Shown here: positions 26,126 through 37,796 of the stretch, in pieces | Layout: every line of letters starts with the position of its first letter | How positions within the stretch are numbered: the stretch's first letter is position 1 | Source: Microbacterium radiodurans | GTDB taxonomy: Bacteria > Actinomycetota > Actinomycetes > Actinomycetales > Microbacteriaceae | DNA length: 64,000 nucleotides | Direction: 5' to 3' | NCBI RefSeq assembly: GCF_008710705.1 | Contig: NZ_VYRZ01000003.1 | Coordinates: forward strand, 186,001-250,000 | Program-made: the position numbers and the translations under genes | Notes under the pieces: generated by a model | What the model saw: the letters and a program-made list of their open reading frames with translations, nothing else | What the model was told of the DNA's origin: nothing | The model's database searches: none

Positions 26126-28789
26126 CTACTCGACGCGGTAGGTTCCGTCGGAGAAGAGCACGAGTGTGCCGTTCTGGAACCGCTGCTGCCACCGGCCGGG
26201 AGACGCGGTCTCGTTCCCGAGTGGCCAGCCGAGCGCCCCGGATTCTCCGCCTCGCCGCATGTACTCGGCACCCAGAGCACCGCGAATTACGAACGCGCCT
26301 GTGCCGGAGACGAGGATGCTGCCGCTGGAGAAGTCCTGGCGGTGCCCGCCCGCGGTGGCATACTCGTTGCTTCGCGGAGCACCGAGCGCGCTGCGGACAC
26401 CGCCGAGCTGCTGGTAGTACGTGTGAATGTATCCTCGTGTCGCGACTGCGGACGAACCGACGCGGTAGGTTCGGCCGAGCTGGAACGGCTGCTGAACGAC
26501 GCCGTCGCTCATAGCCGCCGGCGCCACGGCGAATCCGAGCGTCTTCGCCCCATCGACGCCGTTGTACGCCGAGAATTCCTGATTGGCGACTGCGGATGCG
26601 GCGCCGGCGCGCGGGACGAACACGATGCCACGCTGGAACGACTGCGACCACCCGGCCGCCGACTCGACCTCGCCGCCGCGGGCGACACCAAGAACCGCGA
26701 TGCCCCCGGCGATCCGGTAAGTGTTCAGCGTCGCGCCGACGATGACGCCGCCGTCGTTTCCGCTGCGGGCGGCGGAGATTTCACCGCCCTGGAAACGCTG
26801 CGTCCATCCGGAGTCCGTGAGCTCGGCGCGCGCGAGAGGGCGACCGAGCCGTCCGGAGTAGCCGCCGGCCGCTTCGTAGTGGGGTGCAATCGCGTTGGGG
26901 ACCGCGACGGTCGCGCTCGGACTGCAGTAGATGCTGCCGCCCTCGAACTGTTGGACGACGCCGTCGCCGATCGCTCGTTCGTCTCCGACCGCAGCACCGA
27001 GATATGACGCGGCATTCCCCATAGCGCGGTATTCGTTCCCGATCGCCCCGCGCACCAGGAAGCTGCCTCGCTGTCCCGACGTCAGGGTCCCGTTTCGGAA
27101 ATCCTGAGAGAGGGACGATCCTGATCCGGCCTCACCGCCGGTGGGGAAGCCGAGCGCTGCGACGCCCCCCGCGCGCTGTAGCGCATCTGACAGCTTCGCC
27201 ACGACGAAGCTGCCCGCCTGTGAGTTGTAAAGCGTCCCGCCCGCGAAGACCTGCAGGGCGCCCTCGCCCTCCGAACGCTCGTTCGCCGAGGGGAAGCCCA
27301 GGCTGCCGGAAAGGCCGCCCGCGGCGAGGAAAGCGTCGCGTATCGCCCCGCGGACGGCGATAGGACTGGCCCCGCCCAGAACGACCATGCCTCGCGTGGA
27401 GTGGATGACGGTGCGGCCGGCGATCGTCTCGATGCGCGTCGGCCAGCCGAGCAGATCCGGCCCCCCGGCGCTCATGAACGCGTTCGTCATGGCCGCGTTC
27501 AACGCCATCGTGGTGGTGGGGCCCTGGAAGATCGATCCGCCCGCGAAGTCCTGGCGCGCTCCGTCCGAGAAACGGTAGGCGCGCGAGGCCGGCCATCCCA
27601 GCATCCCGTCGATGTTGCCCGCGCCCTCGTAGACCGCGTTGATCGGCTCTGCCACGGCGAAGCCCGCTCCATCGCTCGGACGAACGTAGATACGTCCACC
27701 TTGGAAGTCCTGATACCAACCGCCGCGCACAGCGGAGACCGGACCGGTGGGCCACCGCAATCCGCTCGCGACCTCGCCGACGAGACGATACTCATCGCGC
27801 GTTCCGCCGATCGTAGAGCGAACCGACAGGCCCGGGGGAGCGTAGAGGTCGGCGCCCTCGAACCGCTGCGACGTGCCGCGGCTGCCGCCGATGTTCCATT
27901 CGCGTGCCGACGCCGTGGGCTCACCGATCCACCCGCCGGCGCCGCCGTTGGCCCGCCAATGATCCGCGATCGCGCCGTCGACCTTGTACACCGTCGAGCC
28001 GAACCAGTCGGTGAAGTACTGGTAGAAGTTGCGGTTCCCGTAGCTCGAGCAGCCGTCGCCCTCGCCGTAGCCTGCACGGAGAGCGGCCGCGTTCGGCTGA
28101 TAGGGCGTGTAGTAGTAGAGGGCGGCGGTGGCGGTGTTCGACACATACACTGGAGAACTGCCACATGCTCGGTCGGGGTTGTAGAGGATGTTCCACGTAC
28201 GGCCCGGTGCATACCAGGTGAAGTAGCGGCCCTCGGCGTAGATCTTGAACTGACGCGCGGCTCCGTAGACCTGATTCTGGAAGCCGTAGTACCGGGTGTC
28301 GCAGGCCGCCGTATCCGGGCAGCCCTGTCCCATCGCGATGGTATAGCGCGATTCGCTGGGCGCGGGGTGGGTGACGAGTCCTTGCTCCTTCTGCAACGTC
28401 GTGATGAGGACCTGCGGGTTGATGCCGCACGACTGCGCCACTTTGACGATGATGCGGGCAGCCGACTCATTCGACGCACCCGCGTAGCCCGAGCAGTACG
28501 AGTCCGACTGCTTCGTGTTCGTGGTCTGGCGGAAGTCCTTCAGGCAGGTGTAACCCCGCTCGCAGTTCGGTCCCTTCTCGCGCAGGAGGGAGTCGACTGC
28601 CCCTTCAGTCATGGTTCCCGGGTTGAAGAAGACCTGATCAGCAATGATATTGCCGGGGGTGAACTGAGAGAGATCCGCTGCTGGGCGTATGGAACCGCCC
28701 GCGTATGCAGGTCCGGCGATGGCGGTGAGCGCAATGGCGATCCCCCCGATCAGGGCGATGAAAGACGTCAAGCGCGGTCGCAGGTTCAC
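26126..28789 (-). CDS. Secreted LGFP-repeat cell-wall protein with lysozyme-like N-terminal domain
   Basis: 887 residues. A signal peptide ends near AGPAYAGGS (about residue 30). Residues 35-290 form a cysteine-containing domain with LITTLQKEQGLVTHP, whose glutamate suggests a lysozyme or transglycosylase fold, and QVYGAARQFKIYAEGRYF. About 12 LGFP-type repeats of about 50 residues follow (for example AGGLSGSLGFP and RGGESGALGWP) up to the C-terminus. LGFP repeats are wall-binding modules in Corynebacterium and Mycobacterium, so the protein is probably held in the glycan layer made by the surrounding locus. The GTG start is taken because CACAAT lies six bases before it; the open frame runs 85 codons further. 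Confidence 0.8.
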   Translation of the reverse strand: MNLRPRLTSFIALIGGIAIALTAIAGPAYAGGSIRPAADLSQFTPGNIIADQVFFNPGTMTEGAVDSLLREKGPNCERGYTCLKDFRQTTNTKQSDSYCSGYAGASNESAARIIVKVAQSCGINPQVLITTLQKEQGLVTHPAPSESRYTIAMGQGCPDTAACDTRYYGFQNQVYGAARQFKIYAEGRYFTWYAPGRTWNILYNPDRACGSSPVYVSNTATAALYYYTPYQPNAAALRAGYGEGDGCSSYGNRNFYQYFTDWFGSTVYKVDGAIADHWRANGGAGGWIGEPTASAREWNIGGSRGTSQRFEGADLYAPPGLSVRSTIGGTRDEYRLVGEVASGLRWPTGPVSAVRGGWYQDFQGGRIYVRPSDGAGFAVAEPINAVYEGAGNIDGMLGWPASRAYRFSDGARQDFAGGSIFQGPTTTMALNAAMTNAFMSAGGPDLLGWPTRIETIAGRTVIHSTRGMVVLGGASPIAVRGAIRDAFLAAGGLSGSLGFPSANERSEGEGALQVFAGGTLYNSQAGSFVVAKLSDALQRAGGVAALGFPTGGEAGSGSSLSQDFRNGTLTSGQRGSFLVRGAIGNEYRAMGNAASYLGAAVGDERAIGDGVVQQFEGGSIYCSPSATVAVPNAIAPHYEAAGGYSGRLGRPLARAELTDSGWTQRFQGGEISAARSGNDGGVIVGATLNTYRIAGGIAVLGVARGGEVESAAGWSQSFQRGIVFVPRAGAASAVANQEFSAYNGVDGAKTLGFAVAPAAMSDGVVQQPFQLGRTYRVGSSAVATRGYIHTYYQQLGGVRSALGAPRSNEYATAGGHRQDFSSGSILVSGTGAFVIRGALGAEYMRRGGESGALGWPLGNETASPGRWQQRFQNGTLVLFSDGTYRVE

Positions 28790-28876
28790 GCACTCATTGT
28801 GCAGGAAGTCGGCAGAAACCCCGGACGGACGCGCCTCTTCCCTGATCCGATGGGCGTACTGTGGCACGATTGACGC
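28790..28876. promoter_or_regulatory. Divergent promoter region between the LGFP gene and rmlA
   Basis: 87 bases without a gene. On the minus side CACAAT precedes the LGFP start by six bases. On the plus side TACTGT (14 bases before the rmlA GTG) or CACGAT (six before) could serve rmlA. No ribosome binding site is evident for either. Confidence 0.35.
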
Positions 28877-30744
<1,868 letters not shown>

Positions 30745-30747
30745 CCC

Positions 30748-32172
30748 GTGGCTATTGAGTTCGGGAAGGCGCTCACGGTCACCGAGACCCCCATCCCGGG
30801 GCTCGTCGTCCTCGATCTCCCGGTGCACGGCGACTCACGCGGCTGGTTCAAGGAGAACTGGCAGCGCGAGAAGATGACCGCAGCGGGCATCGACCTGCCC
30901 GACTTCGGTCCCGTGCAGAACAACATCTCGTTCAACGACGCGGTCGGCACGACCCGCGGCATCCATGCCGAGCCCTGGGACAAGTACGTCTCGGTCGCCA
31001 CCGGGCGCATCTTCGGCGCCTGGGTCGACCTGCGCGAAGGGCCGACGTTCGGCGCCGTCTACACGACTGAACTCGACCCCTCGCGGGCGATCTTCGTCCC
31101 GCGCGGCGTCGGCAACTCGTATCAGACGCTCGAGCCCGACACCGCCTACACGTACCTCGTGAACGACCACTGGTCGCCCGACGCGACCTATACGTTCGTG
31201 AACCTCGCCGACGAGACGAGCGCTATCGAGTGGCCGATTCCGCTCGACCAGGTCGAGATCAGCGAGAAGGACAAGAACCACCCGCGCCTCTCCGAGGTGG
31301 TCCCGATGCCGCCGAAGCGAATCCTGGTGACGGGGGCGAATGGGCAACTCGGCCGCGCGCTCCGCGTCGAGTTCGGCGATCATCCCTGGATGGAGTACGC
31401 GGGCCGGGACGAGCTCGACCTGACCTCGCCGGATCTGGCCTCCGCACGTCGGTGGCGCGAATACAGCGCGATCATCAACGCGGCCGCGTACACCAAGGTC
31501 GACCTCGCCGAAACTCCCGAGGGGCGCGTCGACGCCTGGGCGGCCAACGTCACCGCGGTCGCCGCACTGGCGCGCATCGCGACGGCGAGCGGCATCACAC
31601 TGGTCCATGTCTCGAGCGACTACGTGTTCGACGGGACGAATGACGGCGCGTACACCGAAAGCGACCCCGTTTCGCCGCTGGGGGTGTACGGACAGACGAA
31701 GGCCGCGGGGGATGCCGTCGTGTCCGTCGTGCCGCGTCACTACATCGTGCGCACCAGCTGGGTGATCGGTGACGGCAACAACTTCGTTCGCACGATGGCT
31801 TCACTCGCTGAGCGCGGCATCGATCCGAAGGTCGTCGACGACCAGTTCGGTCGACTGACATTCACCGACGACATCGCCCGCGGTATCCGGCACCTCATCG
31901 AGACGCGCGCAGCCTTCGGTATCTACAACTTGTCGGGTGCAGGTGACGAGTCTGCGTGGGTGGATGTCGCAGCCGACGTCTTCGAACTGACCGGGCACGA
32001 TCGGAGCCGGGTGTCCCCGGTGTCGACCGACGTCTACTTCGCGGCAGCCGAAAGCCCGAGCGCACCTCGTCCCCGCCGCAGCGTGCTCAGGCTAGAGCGC
32101 CTCGAGGGTACCGGGTACGTTCCTCGCGATGCACGTGCGAGTCTTGAAGGGTACCTCACCGACGGAATTTGA
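30748..32172 (+). CDS. rmlCD: Fused dTDP-4-dehydrorhamnose 3,5-epimerase and reductase (RmlC-RmlD)
   Basis: 474 residues with two enzymes in one chain. Residues 1 to about 185 are the cupin epimerase RmlC (DSRGWFKENWQ, NISFNDAVGTTRGIHAEPWDKYV, FVPRGVGNSYQTLE). From about 190, KRILVTGANGQLGRAL opens the NAD(P)-binding reductase RmlD (SSDYVFDGT, YGQTK, RTSWVIG). There is no stop or frameshift between them, so the fusion is real. It completes dTDP-L-rhamnose synthesis from the RmlB product. Confidence 0.93.
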   Translation: MAIEFGKALTVTETPIPGLVVLDLPVHGDSRGWFKENWQREKMTAAGIDLPDFGPVQNNISFNDAVGTTRGIHAEPWDKYVSVATGRIFGAWVDLREGPTFGAVYTTELDPSRAIFVPRGVGNSYQTLEPDTAYTYLVNDHWSPDATYTFVNLADETSAIEWPIPLDQVEISEKDKNHPRLSEVVPMPPKRILVTGANGQLGRALRVEFGDHPWMEYAGRDELDLTSPDLASARRWREYSAIINAAAYTKVDLAETPEGRVDAWAANVTAVAALARIATASGITLVHVSSDYVFDGTNDGAYTESDPVSPLGVYGQTKAAGDAVVSVVPRHYIVRTSWVIGDGNNFVRTMASLAERGIDPKVVDDQFGRLTFTDDIARGIRHLIETRAAFGIYNLSGAGDESAWVDVAADVFELTGHDRSRVSPVSTDVYFAAAESPSAPRPRRSVLRLERLEGTGYVPRDARASLEGYLTDGI

Positions 32173-32177
32173 CCGGG

Positions 32178-34154
32178 TCACCGGCAGGCGACCGCCTCGT
32201 ACAGGGCGGCGTCGCCGACCCGGGCCACCTCTTCGACGCCGGGCGCGTCGGCGAGACTGTCGAGTCCGTAGATCTCCGGCCGATCCTGGCCGAGAACCCC
32301 CTCTGTCCCAAAGTCGAGAGCCCAGTAGGCGTCGAGTTCTCGAACGACTTCGCAGACCGAGGGATCCACACCGACCCGGTCCCACCGGCTCAATAGCATC
32401 TTCTCGTCCTTCGACCTTTCGCCGAAGATATGGGGTGTCAACGCTTCCCGGCCCGAGAACGCCGGGGTCAATGATGCGCCGGTGCTGGCATCTCCCAGCA
32501 CCACTTCGTTGGCCGGGACGATGTCGGGGAGCTCCTCGAGAAGCGCGCGCTCATCCTCGGACAGCAACGGCTCCACCCCCGCCTGCCCGAATGACTGCCC
32601 GAGCCACGACTCAGCCTGTGTCAGGGCGCCGCGCTGGCCCACCACGACGATCAGTCCGCCGACCAGTACGACGGCGATGATGGTCCGAAGCCACGCCGAC
32701 GACGAGGGGATGACGCGTCGCAGCCCTGCAGCCATCGCCCGGGTGATCGTCGCCGCCCCGAGTATGACGAGGGGGAGGCATGCGACCGCGAACAGTGCAG
32801 AGACGCGTTCGGTGTCGCGATACCAGACCCCGGCGAGTAGATCGCGCAGGAATGGATGCCACATCGCAGCCGAAGCGAAGTACAGAATCGAGCCGGTCGT
32901 GGTCATGGCGAGAACGGCCGCGTACCGCCGAGCGTGCCGTATCGCGCGGATGAGACCCGAAGCGGCGAGCGGAATGAGTACCCATCCGATCAGTCCGGTC
33001 CCGGGCGACATGAGTGCGATCGACCCCACCGCCGCCCGCGGGTCCTGGATCGGATCCCAAGGTGCGGTACTCAGCGGCGGCCGGACGATCAGGAACACTG
33101 CTACCGTGCCGACGATGTACGCCAGGGCTATGGCCGCCTGGCTCCTGGCGAGAACGCTCGACCGTTCTCGCAGTAGCCGCAGCAACGGGGGAACCGCGAA
33201 CACGAGCGCCAACAGTAGGGCAGCCACGACGACGCTCGGGTGGGTCAGAGCGATTCCCGGTGCGGCGGCACCAACGGCGACGGTGACGGGAACCTGTCGG
33301 CGGAACGACGACCGTCCAGCCCGGAAGAACTCCATCACGAGCGCAACGAGCACGGGGAGCATCGTCAGGCCCGACATGAAGGGGTAGAGGACCCCGAATG
33401 AGAAGAGACGGTAGGGGAACGCTGCGAACAGGCTGGCGCAGATACCGGACAACACGATGATGTCCGCGCGATTGCCGAAGATCCGCGTTGCGAGGAAGGA
33501 GAGCGACACCGGCCAGACGACGGCTGCCATGACGACCGACACTGCGTTGAGCGCAATGCTGACGTCCGAGACGCCGAGGCCCATCACGAGAGCCACCACA
33601 TCGTGGAAAGCGGCGGGGTAGAACCCCCGCGAGGCCTCGGTCAAATTGCCAAGCGAAAGCGACGAACCGTTGCCGGTCGTGTGGATTAGGCCGATGGCGT
33701 TGAGATGGAAGACGTTATCGAACAGTTGCGCGATAGCAGTTGGGGATCCGATCCCGCGCATCAATCGAGATGAGATGAGCGCCGCGGCGAGGCTCAGCCC
33801 GACGACCACGGCGGCAGGAACAGCCCACGGGGCGAGGTCGTGTTCCCGTCGAATTCGCGCGTGTTCCCCCGTAGGCGCCCCGGAAGCGAAGCGACGCGTG
33901 ATCAGGCGTCGCACGAACCAGACCATCCCGGCCAGCGCCACCAGCCCGGCAGCGAATGAGATCGGGTCGAACGGGAGGCGCAGAAGGCCGAGAAGCACCG
34001 CGCCCAAGCCGGCGATCGAGAAGGTCACCGGCGCGGACAGGGACCAGCGGATCCACCCGCGGGCGCCGGCGGCAGAGACGACGAGCAAGCCCGGGCCGAT
34101 GACGACGGAAACCGCGATGAGGAACGGGGCGATCGCATCAACCCACGGCGCCAT
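32178..34154 (-). CDS. Large membrane protein, DUF6541-like, possible GT-C glycosyltransferase
   Basis: 658 residues with about 12 or more membrane segments from residue 8 to about 500, then a soluble tail of about 150 residues ending at LYEAVACR. The layout, with a short charged first loop and a C-terminal outer-face domain, resembles the DUF6541 family found in actinobacterial glycan loci and, more loosely, GT-C lipid-linked sugar transferases. No catalytic residue can be assigned with confidence. It is convergent with rmlCD (five bases apart) and divergent from the GT2 gene at 34303. Confidence 0.65.
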   Translation of the reverse strand: MAPWVDAIAPFLIAVSVVIGPGLLVVSAAGARGWIRWSLSAPVTFSIAGLGAVLLGLLRLPFDPISFAAGLVALAGMVWFVRRLITRRFASGAPTGEHARIRREHDLAPWAVPAAVVVGLSLAAALISSRLMRGIGSPTAIAQLFDNVFHLNAIGLIHTTGNGSSLSLGNLTEASRGFYPAAFHDVVALVMGLGVSDVSIALNAVSVVMAAVVWPVSLSFLATRIFGNRADIIVLSGICASLFAAFPYRLFSFGVLYPFMSGLTMLPVLVALVMEFFRAGRSSFRRQVPVTVAVGAAAPGIALTHPSVVVAALLLALVFAVPPLLRLLRERSSVLARSQAAIALAYIVGTVAVFLIVRPPLSTAPWDPIQDPRAAVGSIALMSPGTGLIGWVLIPLAASGLIRAIRHARRYAAVLAMTTTGSILYFASAAMWHPFLRDLLAGVWYRDTERVSALFAVACLPLVILGAATITRAMAAGLRRVIPSSSAWLRTIIAVVLVGGLIVVVGQRGALTQAESWLGQSFGQAGVEPLLSEDERALLEELPDIVPANEVVLGDASTGASLTPAFSGREALTPHIFGERSKDEKMLLSRWDRVGVDPSVCEVVRELDAYWALDFGTEGVLGQDRPEIYGLDSLADAPGVEEVARVGDAALYEAVACR

Positions 34155-34302
34155 GGAACTCGCTTTCTATCAGAGGGAAGCCCTCCGACAGTAGCAACGT
34201 CCGCAAAGAAGACGCCTCGAACCAGCTGTCACCCTGATGCGGGGTCGGCGGGAAGCGCTGCGTGGCGGACGGCGGGGACCGTTTCGGTAGACTAACGGAA
34301 CT
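34155..34302. promoter_or_regulatory. Divergent promoter region, DUF6541 gene and GT2 gene
   Basis: 148 bases without a gene. TAGACT (34288-34293) lies nine bases before the ATG at 34303. No good -10 was found for the leftward gene. Confidence 0.4.
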
Positions 34303-35043
34303 ATGACGGTTGATCCTGACTCCGTGCTCGTTATCGTGCCGGCGTGGAACGAAGAGGGCAACGTCGGTGACACCGTCAAAGAGATCGTCGCTGCCGATCC
34401 GAAGTATCACGTCGCGGTGATCGACGACGGGTCCACCGATGGCACTTCCGACGCTGCTCGGGCGGCGGGCGCAATCGTGCTCAGCCTGCCATTCAACCTC
34501 GGCGTAGGCGGAGCGATGCGCACCGGGTTCACCTACGCCCTGCGCGAGGGGTATCGGCGCGCCATCCAGGTGGATGCCGACGGTCAGCACAATCCCGCCG
34601 ACATCGAGAAGGTCCTTGGTGGCTTGACCATCGCGGACATCTCCATCGGCGCCCGGTTCAGCGACGTCGGCGACTACGAGGTGAAGGGTCCGCGCAAGTG
34701 GGCGATGCGTGTGCTCGCCTCGGTACTGTCCCGTGTGGCCAAGACCCGACTGACGGATGTCACCAGCGGCTTCCGGGCCGCCGGTGAACGTGCGATCCGG
34801 CAGTACGTGCGCTACTACCCGGCCGAATATCTGGGTGACACGCTGGACTCGCTCGTGGCCGCCTGCCATGCCGGCCTCACTGTCACGCAGGTTCCGGTGG
34901 CGATGCGTCCCCGCCGTCATGGCAAGCCCAGTCAGGGGCCGATCGGTTCTGCGGTCTACCTGCTTCGTTCCGTCTTCGCGCTTCAGCTCGCGATCATGCG
35001 CCGACCGGGCATGACCAACGCAGATGCTGGAGGGCCTGCATGA
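34303..35043 (+). CDS. Family 2 glycosyltransferase (polyprenyl-phosphate sugar synthase-like)
   Basis: 246-residue GT-A enzyme. VIVPAWNEEGNVGDTV, VIDDGSTDGT and the metal motif VDADGQHNP match the dolichol-phosphate-mannose synthase-like branch that loads a single sugar on a lipid phosphate. No membrane anchor. It is followed with an ATGA overlap by a DUF2304 membrane protein, a common pairing in bacterial glycan loci. Confidence 0.85.
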   Translation: MTVDPDSVLVIVPAWNEEGNVGDTVKEIVAADPKYHVAVIDDGSTDGTSDAARAAGAIVLSLPFNLGVGGAMRTGFTYALREGYRRAIQVDADGQHNPADIEKVLGGLTIADISIGARFSDVGDYEVKGPRKWAMRVLASVLSRVAKTRLTDVTSGFRAAGERAIRQYVRYYPAEYLGDTLDSLVAACHAGLTVTQVPVAMRPRRHGKPSQGPIGSAVYLLRSVFALQLAIMRRPGMTNADAGGPA

Positions 35044-35429
35044 TCGTTCTGCTCGGAATAACCCTGGCCGTCGTGATTCTGGTGGTCGTCACGTGGATGC
35101 TGCTGACGCGACGACTCCGCGAGAAGTATGCGGCGCTATGGTTGGTCATCGCGCTCGCGGTGCTCGTCCTCGGCATCTTCCCGCAGCTGCTGGAGACATT
35201 GACGGGTATCTTCGGCGTTCAGGTTCCCGCCAACCTGCTCTTCTCGATGGCGATCGTTTTGCTCCTGGGAGTCTCGCTGCACCTGTCGTGGGAGCTTTCG
35301 CAGGCCGAAGACGAGATCCGGCGTGCCGCCGAGGAGGTCGCCATCCTCCGAGCCCAGGTCGAGCGCATCGAACGGGCGATCAGCTCCGGGAAGGCGAGCG
35401 GAGTCGAAGACGCCGATGGCGTCGGCTGA
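35040..35429 (+). CDS. DUF2304 small membrane protein
   Basis: 129 residues: membrane segments at about 1-20, 32-52 and 63-82, then a coiled-coil tail (EDEIRRAAEEVAILRAQVERIERA). DUF2304 proteins sit next to DPM-like transferases and may anchor or assist them; the molecular role is not established. It overlaps both neighbours (ATGA upstream, 14 bases downstream). Confidence 0.8.
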   Translation: MIVLLGITLAVVILVVVTWMLLTRRLREKYAALWLVIALAVLVLGIFPQLLETLTGIFGVQVPANLLFSMAIVLLLGVSLHLSWELSQAEDEIRRAAEEVAILRAQVERIERAISSGKASGVEDADGVG

Positions 35430-36648
35430 GTCCGGCCCGGCGAGGAGCGGCCTGGCTCTCGTCCTCGGAGCCACAGTCATCGCCGGAGCCGCGGGCTACA
35501 TCATCCAGGCCGCTGTTCCCGCTTTCGCTCCCGATGAGTACCTCACCTTCACCGTGACATGGTCGGCGATCTACTTGATCGTCGGGGGTATGGCGGGCGT
35601 CCAACAGGAGATCACCCGCTCGGCGTTCCCGGCCGCCGTCCCCGGAAGCGGACGTAGCGCCGGAACCGTCGCCCGTTTCGTTGGGGCGGCATCGGTAGTG
35701 GCCGTGGTCGTCGTCTTCGGCAGCGCATTCCTCTGGGGGCCTGCGGCGCTCGGTGAGGATTTCGCGGCGGTGCTGCCTCCCATCCTGGTGGCGACGGCCG
35801 CGTACACGCTGGTCGCGGTGCTGAGCGGCGTCTATTACGGCGCTCGGCGATGGGTTTCTGCTGCGGGCATGACCGTCACCGACGCGCTGTTGCGTGTGGT
35901 GTTGATCGTGGTGGTGATGCTCCTGGGCCTCTCGGGTCCGGCTTATGCATGGGCCACGGCGCTGCCTTTCCTCGGATCGGTGATGCTGCTGTGGATCGTG
36001 AGCGGCCGGCGAGCAATGCGAGACGTCGACTTCGATGTCGACGTCTCGCAGCTGCTTCGCAACAGCGTGAGCACGGTCGGCGCGGCATTGGGCACGGGAA
36101 TGATGATCAGCGGGCTTCCGCTTCTCCTCGGTGTCGCATCCCGTGGACTGCCTCAGATGCAGCTCGCCGCGCTCATTTTGATTCTCACGCTGACGCGGGC
36201 GCCGCTGGTCATCCCGCTGCTCGCGCTGCAGAGCTACCTGGTCGTGACGTTCCGCGACCACCCGAGCCTCGCTCTCCGCCGCACCCTTGTATGGGGCGCG
36301 GGCCTGGTGGGCGTGACCATCGTGCTCGCGCTCGCGGGATCATTCGTCGGCCCGTGGGTCATCGATCTCGTTTACGGTCCCGACTACGCACTGAGTGCGG
36401 CGCTTTTCGGTCTGATCATCGCGAGCGCCGGGATGACTGCTCTTTTGTGCCTGACCGGACCTGCGGTACTCGCGGCGGGTCGCCACCGGGCGTATGTCGC
36501 AGGGTGGGCGTTGTCGTCAATCGCGCTCGTGATAGGCCTGTTCCTCGTCCCCGCCGAGGTATGGGCGACGGTCGCCGTCATTTGCGCCGCACCGGTTCTC
36601 GGTGTCGGCGTACACCTGGCCGCCATCCTCAGGCGTCCGCGCAGCTGA
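35416..36648 (+). CDS. Polysaccharide flippase-like membrane protein
   Basis: 410 residues, almost entirely hydrophobic, with about 12 membrane segments, like the MATE/Wzx-type polysaccharide transporter superfamily. TVTWSAIYLIVGGMAGVQQEITR and a half-repeat around 215-410 support this. It may move a lipid-linked oligosaccharide to the outer face, as a third export route beside the two ABC pairs. The start at 35416 lies within the DUF2304 gene. Sequence resemblance to Wzx is only general. Confidence 0.6.
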   Translation: MASAESGPARSGLALVLGATVIAGAAGYIIQAAVPAFAPDEYLTFTVTWSAIYLIVGGMAGVQQEITRSAFPAAVPGSGRSAGTVARFVGAASVVAVVVVFGSAFLWGPAALGEDFAAVLPPILVATAAYTLVAVLSGVYYGARRWVSAAGMTVTDALLRVVLIVVVMLLGLSGPAYAWATALPFLGSVMLLWIVSGRRAMRDVDFDVDVSQLLRNSVSTVGAALGTGMMISGLPLLLGVASRGLPQMQLAALILILTLTRAPLVIPLLALQSYLVVTFRDHPSLALRRTLVWGAGLVGVTIVLALAGSFVGPWVIDLVYGPDYALSAALFGLIIASAGMTALLCLTGPAVLAAGRHRAYVAGWALSSIALVIGLFLVPAEVWATVAVICAAPVLGVGVHLAAILRRPRS

Positions 36649-36661
36649 CCGACCGATGCGC

Positions 36662-37765
36662 CTATCGCGCACTCGGCGTGAGCGCCTTGCGGAAGCTCCC
36701 AAGCGTCTCCCGCGCGGTGCGCTCCCAGGTGAACTCGGCAGCCCGTGCGCGCCCCGCCCTGACGAGGCGATCGCGCAGATCCGCGTCCTCGACGACGCTC
36801 TCGATCAGGCGCGCCAGACCTGCATGGTCGTCGGGGGCGAAGTAGGCGGCGGCATCGCCGGCGACGAAACGATGGACCCCGATATCGCTGAGGAGAGTGG
36901 GGATACCCGCGGCCATGGATTCCAGTGCCGGCAGCGAGAACCCTTCCGCGTATGACGGGATGGCCAACGCTGTTGCTCGTTCGTAGAGATCGAGTACCCG
37001 GTCATCGGACACCCACCCGTCGAGTGTCACGTGGGCCGATACACCGAGGCTGTCCACGACGGGGCGGAGCGGGTCGTCGCCGCGCCCCCCGGTGATGACG
37101 AGGTGAGGTCGCTTCTCCGGCGCGATCAACGCGATCGCGTGGACGAGTGCTTTCCAGTTCTTGTGCGGACGCCGGTTGCCCATGGCGAGGATCATGGGCG
37201 CCTCAGTCGTGCTCCGCGAACGGTCGACGTGGGGCGCGTCGCCGCCGGCGAGCGGGATGATGTCGAGACGATCTCCGGACACCCCGAGGTATTTCTGGAT
37301 CTCCGCGGCCGAGTCCGGGCTGATCGTCACGACACGAGCCGCGTTGGACGCGGCAGCCTTCTCCATCCAGCGGACCGGGCGGGTGTACAGCGGAGTCGAC
37401 ATGTACTGAGGGTGGCTCCAGTAGAGCATGTCGTGCATGGTGACCACGGCGGGCATCGACGACCGTCGTGGGCCGAGCGTCGCGGGAGAGTGAATCAGGT
37501 CAGCGCGCTCGGCACGGGCAGCGCGAGATACCTGGGTGAGTTCGCCCCATGCCCAGTGGAAACGGTTCTCCCCGCTGATGCCAGAGGGGATGATCCGGCC
37601 CGGGAACCATGAGAGATCGAGCTTCGCGCCTTCCCGACTGACGTAGCCGAGGAATTCCCAGTCCGGCGCGAGCGAACCCACAGCGCGATACAGCTCGCGG
37701 GTGTAGGTCTCCATGCCACCCTTGGTTCCGGTGTAGGACAACAGATCGACGAAGACGCGGGGCAC
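36662..37765 (-). CDS. Family 4 glycosyltransferase
   Basis: 367-residue GT-B enzyme. The N-terminus FVDLLSYTGTKGGMETYTRELYRAV is the acceptor-side loop. The C-terminal half has MGNRRPHKNW and the donor motif SYAEGFSLPALESMAAGIPTLLSD (E-x7-E). The GTG at 37765 is chosen because TAGCCT ends eight bases before it; the GTG at 37771 lies too close to that hexamer. Sugar unknown. Confidence 0.85.
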   Translation of the reverse strand: MPRVFVDLLSYTGTKGGMETYTRELYRAVGSLAPDWEFLGYVSREGAKLDLSWFPGRIIPSGISGENRFHWAWGELTQVSRAARAERADLIHSPATLGPRRSSMPAVVTMHDMLYWSHPQYMSTPLYTRPVRWMEKAAASNAARVVTISPDSAAEIQKYLGVSGDRLDIIPLAGGDAPHVDRSRSTTEAPMILAMGNRRPHKNWKALVHAIALIAPEKRPHLVITGGRGDDPLRPVVDSLGVSAHVTLDGWVSDDRVLDLYERATALAIPSYAEGFSLPALESMAAGIPTLLSDIGVHRFVAGDAAAYFAPDDHAGLARLIESVVEDADLRDRLVRAGRARAAEFTWERTARETLGSFRKALTPSAR

Positions 37766-37796
37766 GATCACTCAGGCTAGCAAGATCGGGAGTCAG

